Assembly (NCBI RefSeq): GCF_030161375.1
Contig: NZ_BSSQ01000026.1
Location: 1 to 64,000 of the forward strand
Length of the DNA: 64,000 nt
Direction of reading: 5' to 3'
DNA from: Paenibacillus glycanilyticus
Lineage (GTDB): Bacteria > Bacillota > Bacilli > Paenibacillales > Paenibacillaceae
Part shown: piece by piece, positions 63,541-64,000 of the stretch
Layout: each line of letters starts with the position of its first letter
Position numbering within the stretch: position 1 is the first letter of the stretch
Notes under the pieces: model-generated
Databases searched by the model: none
What the model was told of the DNA's origin: nothing
What the model saw: the letters and a program-made list of their open reading frames with translations, nothing else
Position numbers and translations under genes: made by a program

Positions 63541-63764
63541 AATTCTTTAGGTAAAATGCTTACGAAGTAAGAATGATCACAATTACCCTTATATGAGGGC
63601 AATAAACGTGCTAATTCTTTAAGAGAAATGCTTACGAAGTAAGAATTAACACAATTGGCCATACGGAAGGCTAATATAGGTGTTAATTCTTTAAGAGGAA
63701 TGCTTACGAAGTAAGAATTATCACAATTGCCCTTACACAAGGGCAATAAGTGTGTTAATTCTTT
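63541..63764. repeat. Tandem 72-bp repeat, three copies plus a partial fourth
   Basis: Units begin at 63541, 63613 and 63685 with exactly 72 bp each; the first eight bases of a fourth copy are at 63757-63764. Each unit contains the invariant TGCTTACGAAGTAAGAAT, then CACAATT. A variable segment of about 20 bases follows and remains self-complementary in each copy (for example TTGCCCTT with AAGGGCAA in copy 3, and GGCC with GGCT in copy 2). The end of one unit pairs with the start of the next. An open frame on the minus strand across the array (63537-63746) is probably incidental, since 72 is a multiple of three. Confidence 0.9.
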
Positions 63765-63778
63765 TTAGGAGGAGAGCT

Positions 63779-64000
63779 ATGTTTCGCTGGTCCGAAATAA
63801 AAGCCCATTTCAAAATCATGAATCCCTACATAACGTTTGGATTCATTTTGTTTTTTGCCGGTCTTGTTGTCGGAGGGACTAACAGTGCATTAAGTGATTA
63901 CCTCGAGCAGCAGATTCGAGCTCTTGGGAATGTAGCGGAATCATTGGAGAAGACCGATAATCCAACCTTGGCCTTTATGGTGTTCATTTTTTTAAACAAC
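63779..64000 (+). CDS. SpoIIM-family membrane protein, truncated by window end
   Basis: The first 74 codons encode MFRWSEIKAHFKIMNPYITFG, followed by a transmembrane segment (FILFFAGLVVGGTNSAL), an extracellular-looking helix and the start of a second segment. This fits the PF01944 stage II sporulation protein M family. True SpoIIM works with SpoIID and SpoIIP in engulfment, but related proteins of unknown role share the fold. ATG 63779 follows AGGAGG (63767-63772) by six bases. It lies directly after the 72-bp repeats. Confidence 0.7.
   Translation, partial: MFRWSEIKAHFKIMNPYITFGFILFFAGLVVGGTNSALSDYLEQQIRALGNVAESLEKTDNPTLAFMVFIFLNN

Noticed and set aside
63537..63746. 69-codon minus-strand frame with a 24-residue period across the repeats
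   Set aside because: The period of 72 bp is divisible by three, so one open unit makes all units open. The paired changes fit an RNA or DNA hairpin better than a protein repeat.
63541..63764. CRISPR array
   Set aside because: The variable segments are self-complementary and related to each other, not unique spacers. The repeat is long, there are only three copies, and no cas genes are present.

Overview
This window is a core-genome segment of a spore-forming Firmicute, most likely Paenibacillus or a close relative. The evidence is the gene order ctsR-mcsA-mcsB-clpC-radA-disA, then ispD-ispF-gltX-cysE-cysS, then the rif, str, S10, spc and alpha operons, then cwlD-salA-gerD-kbaA-pdaB. Many essential genes start with TTG or GTG behind strong AGGAGG sites, and sporulation genes (sigH, disA, cwlD, gerD, kbaA, pdaB, a SpoIIM-family gene) are present. 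The order follows Bacillus subtilis with local differences. Those are pssA and an unrecognised small gene between disA and yacL, a TrpXYZ-like ABC transporter between tuf and rpsJ, a palindrome where Bacillus carries the ECF transporter genes, and cysH-sat between rpsI and cwlD. I recognise no prophage, insertion sequence, CRISPR array or defence system.

Layout. Bases 1-640 hold the 3' end of a 5S rRNA, its terminator and an AT-rich stretch rich in DnaA-box-like 9-mers, ending in a CtsR-controlled promoter. Bases 648-5231 are the class III heat-shock operon. A Fur-box-controlled haem monooxygenase gene follows at 5379-5732. Bases 5913-18152 carry DNA repair and c-di-AMP synthesis (radA, disA), phospholipid and isoprenoid genes (pssA, ispD, ispF), yacL, gltX, and a cysteine T-box operon, cysE-cysS-mrnC-rlmB-rae1. 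Bases 18219-31070 hold sigH, rpmGB-secE-nusG, the L11/L1 and L10/L12 genes with their autoregulatory leaders, an RsmC-like methyltransferase gene, and rpoB-rpoC. Bases 31239-36158 are the str operon (rplGB-rpsL-rpsG-fusA-tuf). Bases 36299-39190 are the ABC transporter. Bases 39357-54728 are the joined S10-spc-alpha ribosomal operons, ending with rplQ.

Bases 54699-55773 hold the nested palindrome and truA, then rplM-rpsI behind an L13-type leader. Bases 56948-59030 encode assimilatory sulfate reduction (cysH-sat). The last 5 kb are sporulation and germination genes with candidate SigE and SigG promoters. The window ends in a 3 x 72-bp tandem repeat in front of a truncated SpoIIM-family gene.

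The genes link protein quality control (McsB, ClpC), genome surveillance (DisA, RadA), translation and transcription machinery, and entry into sporulation. The least explained sequences are non-coding: the DnaA-box cluster (93-454), the nested palindrome (54699-54967), the terminator, Shine-Dalgarno site and candidate promoter overlapping ahead of cwlD (58962-59031), and the 72-bp repeat array (63541-63764). No computation beyond reading was possible, so family calls rest on motifs and gene order.
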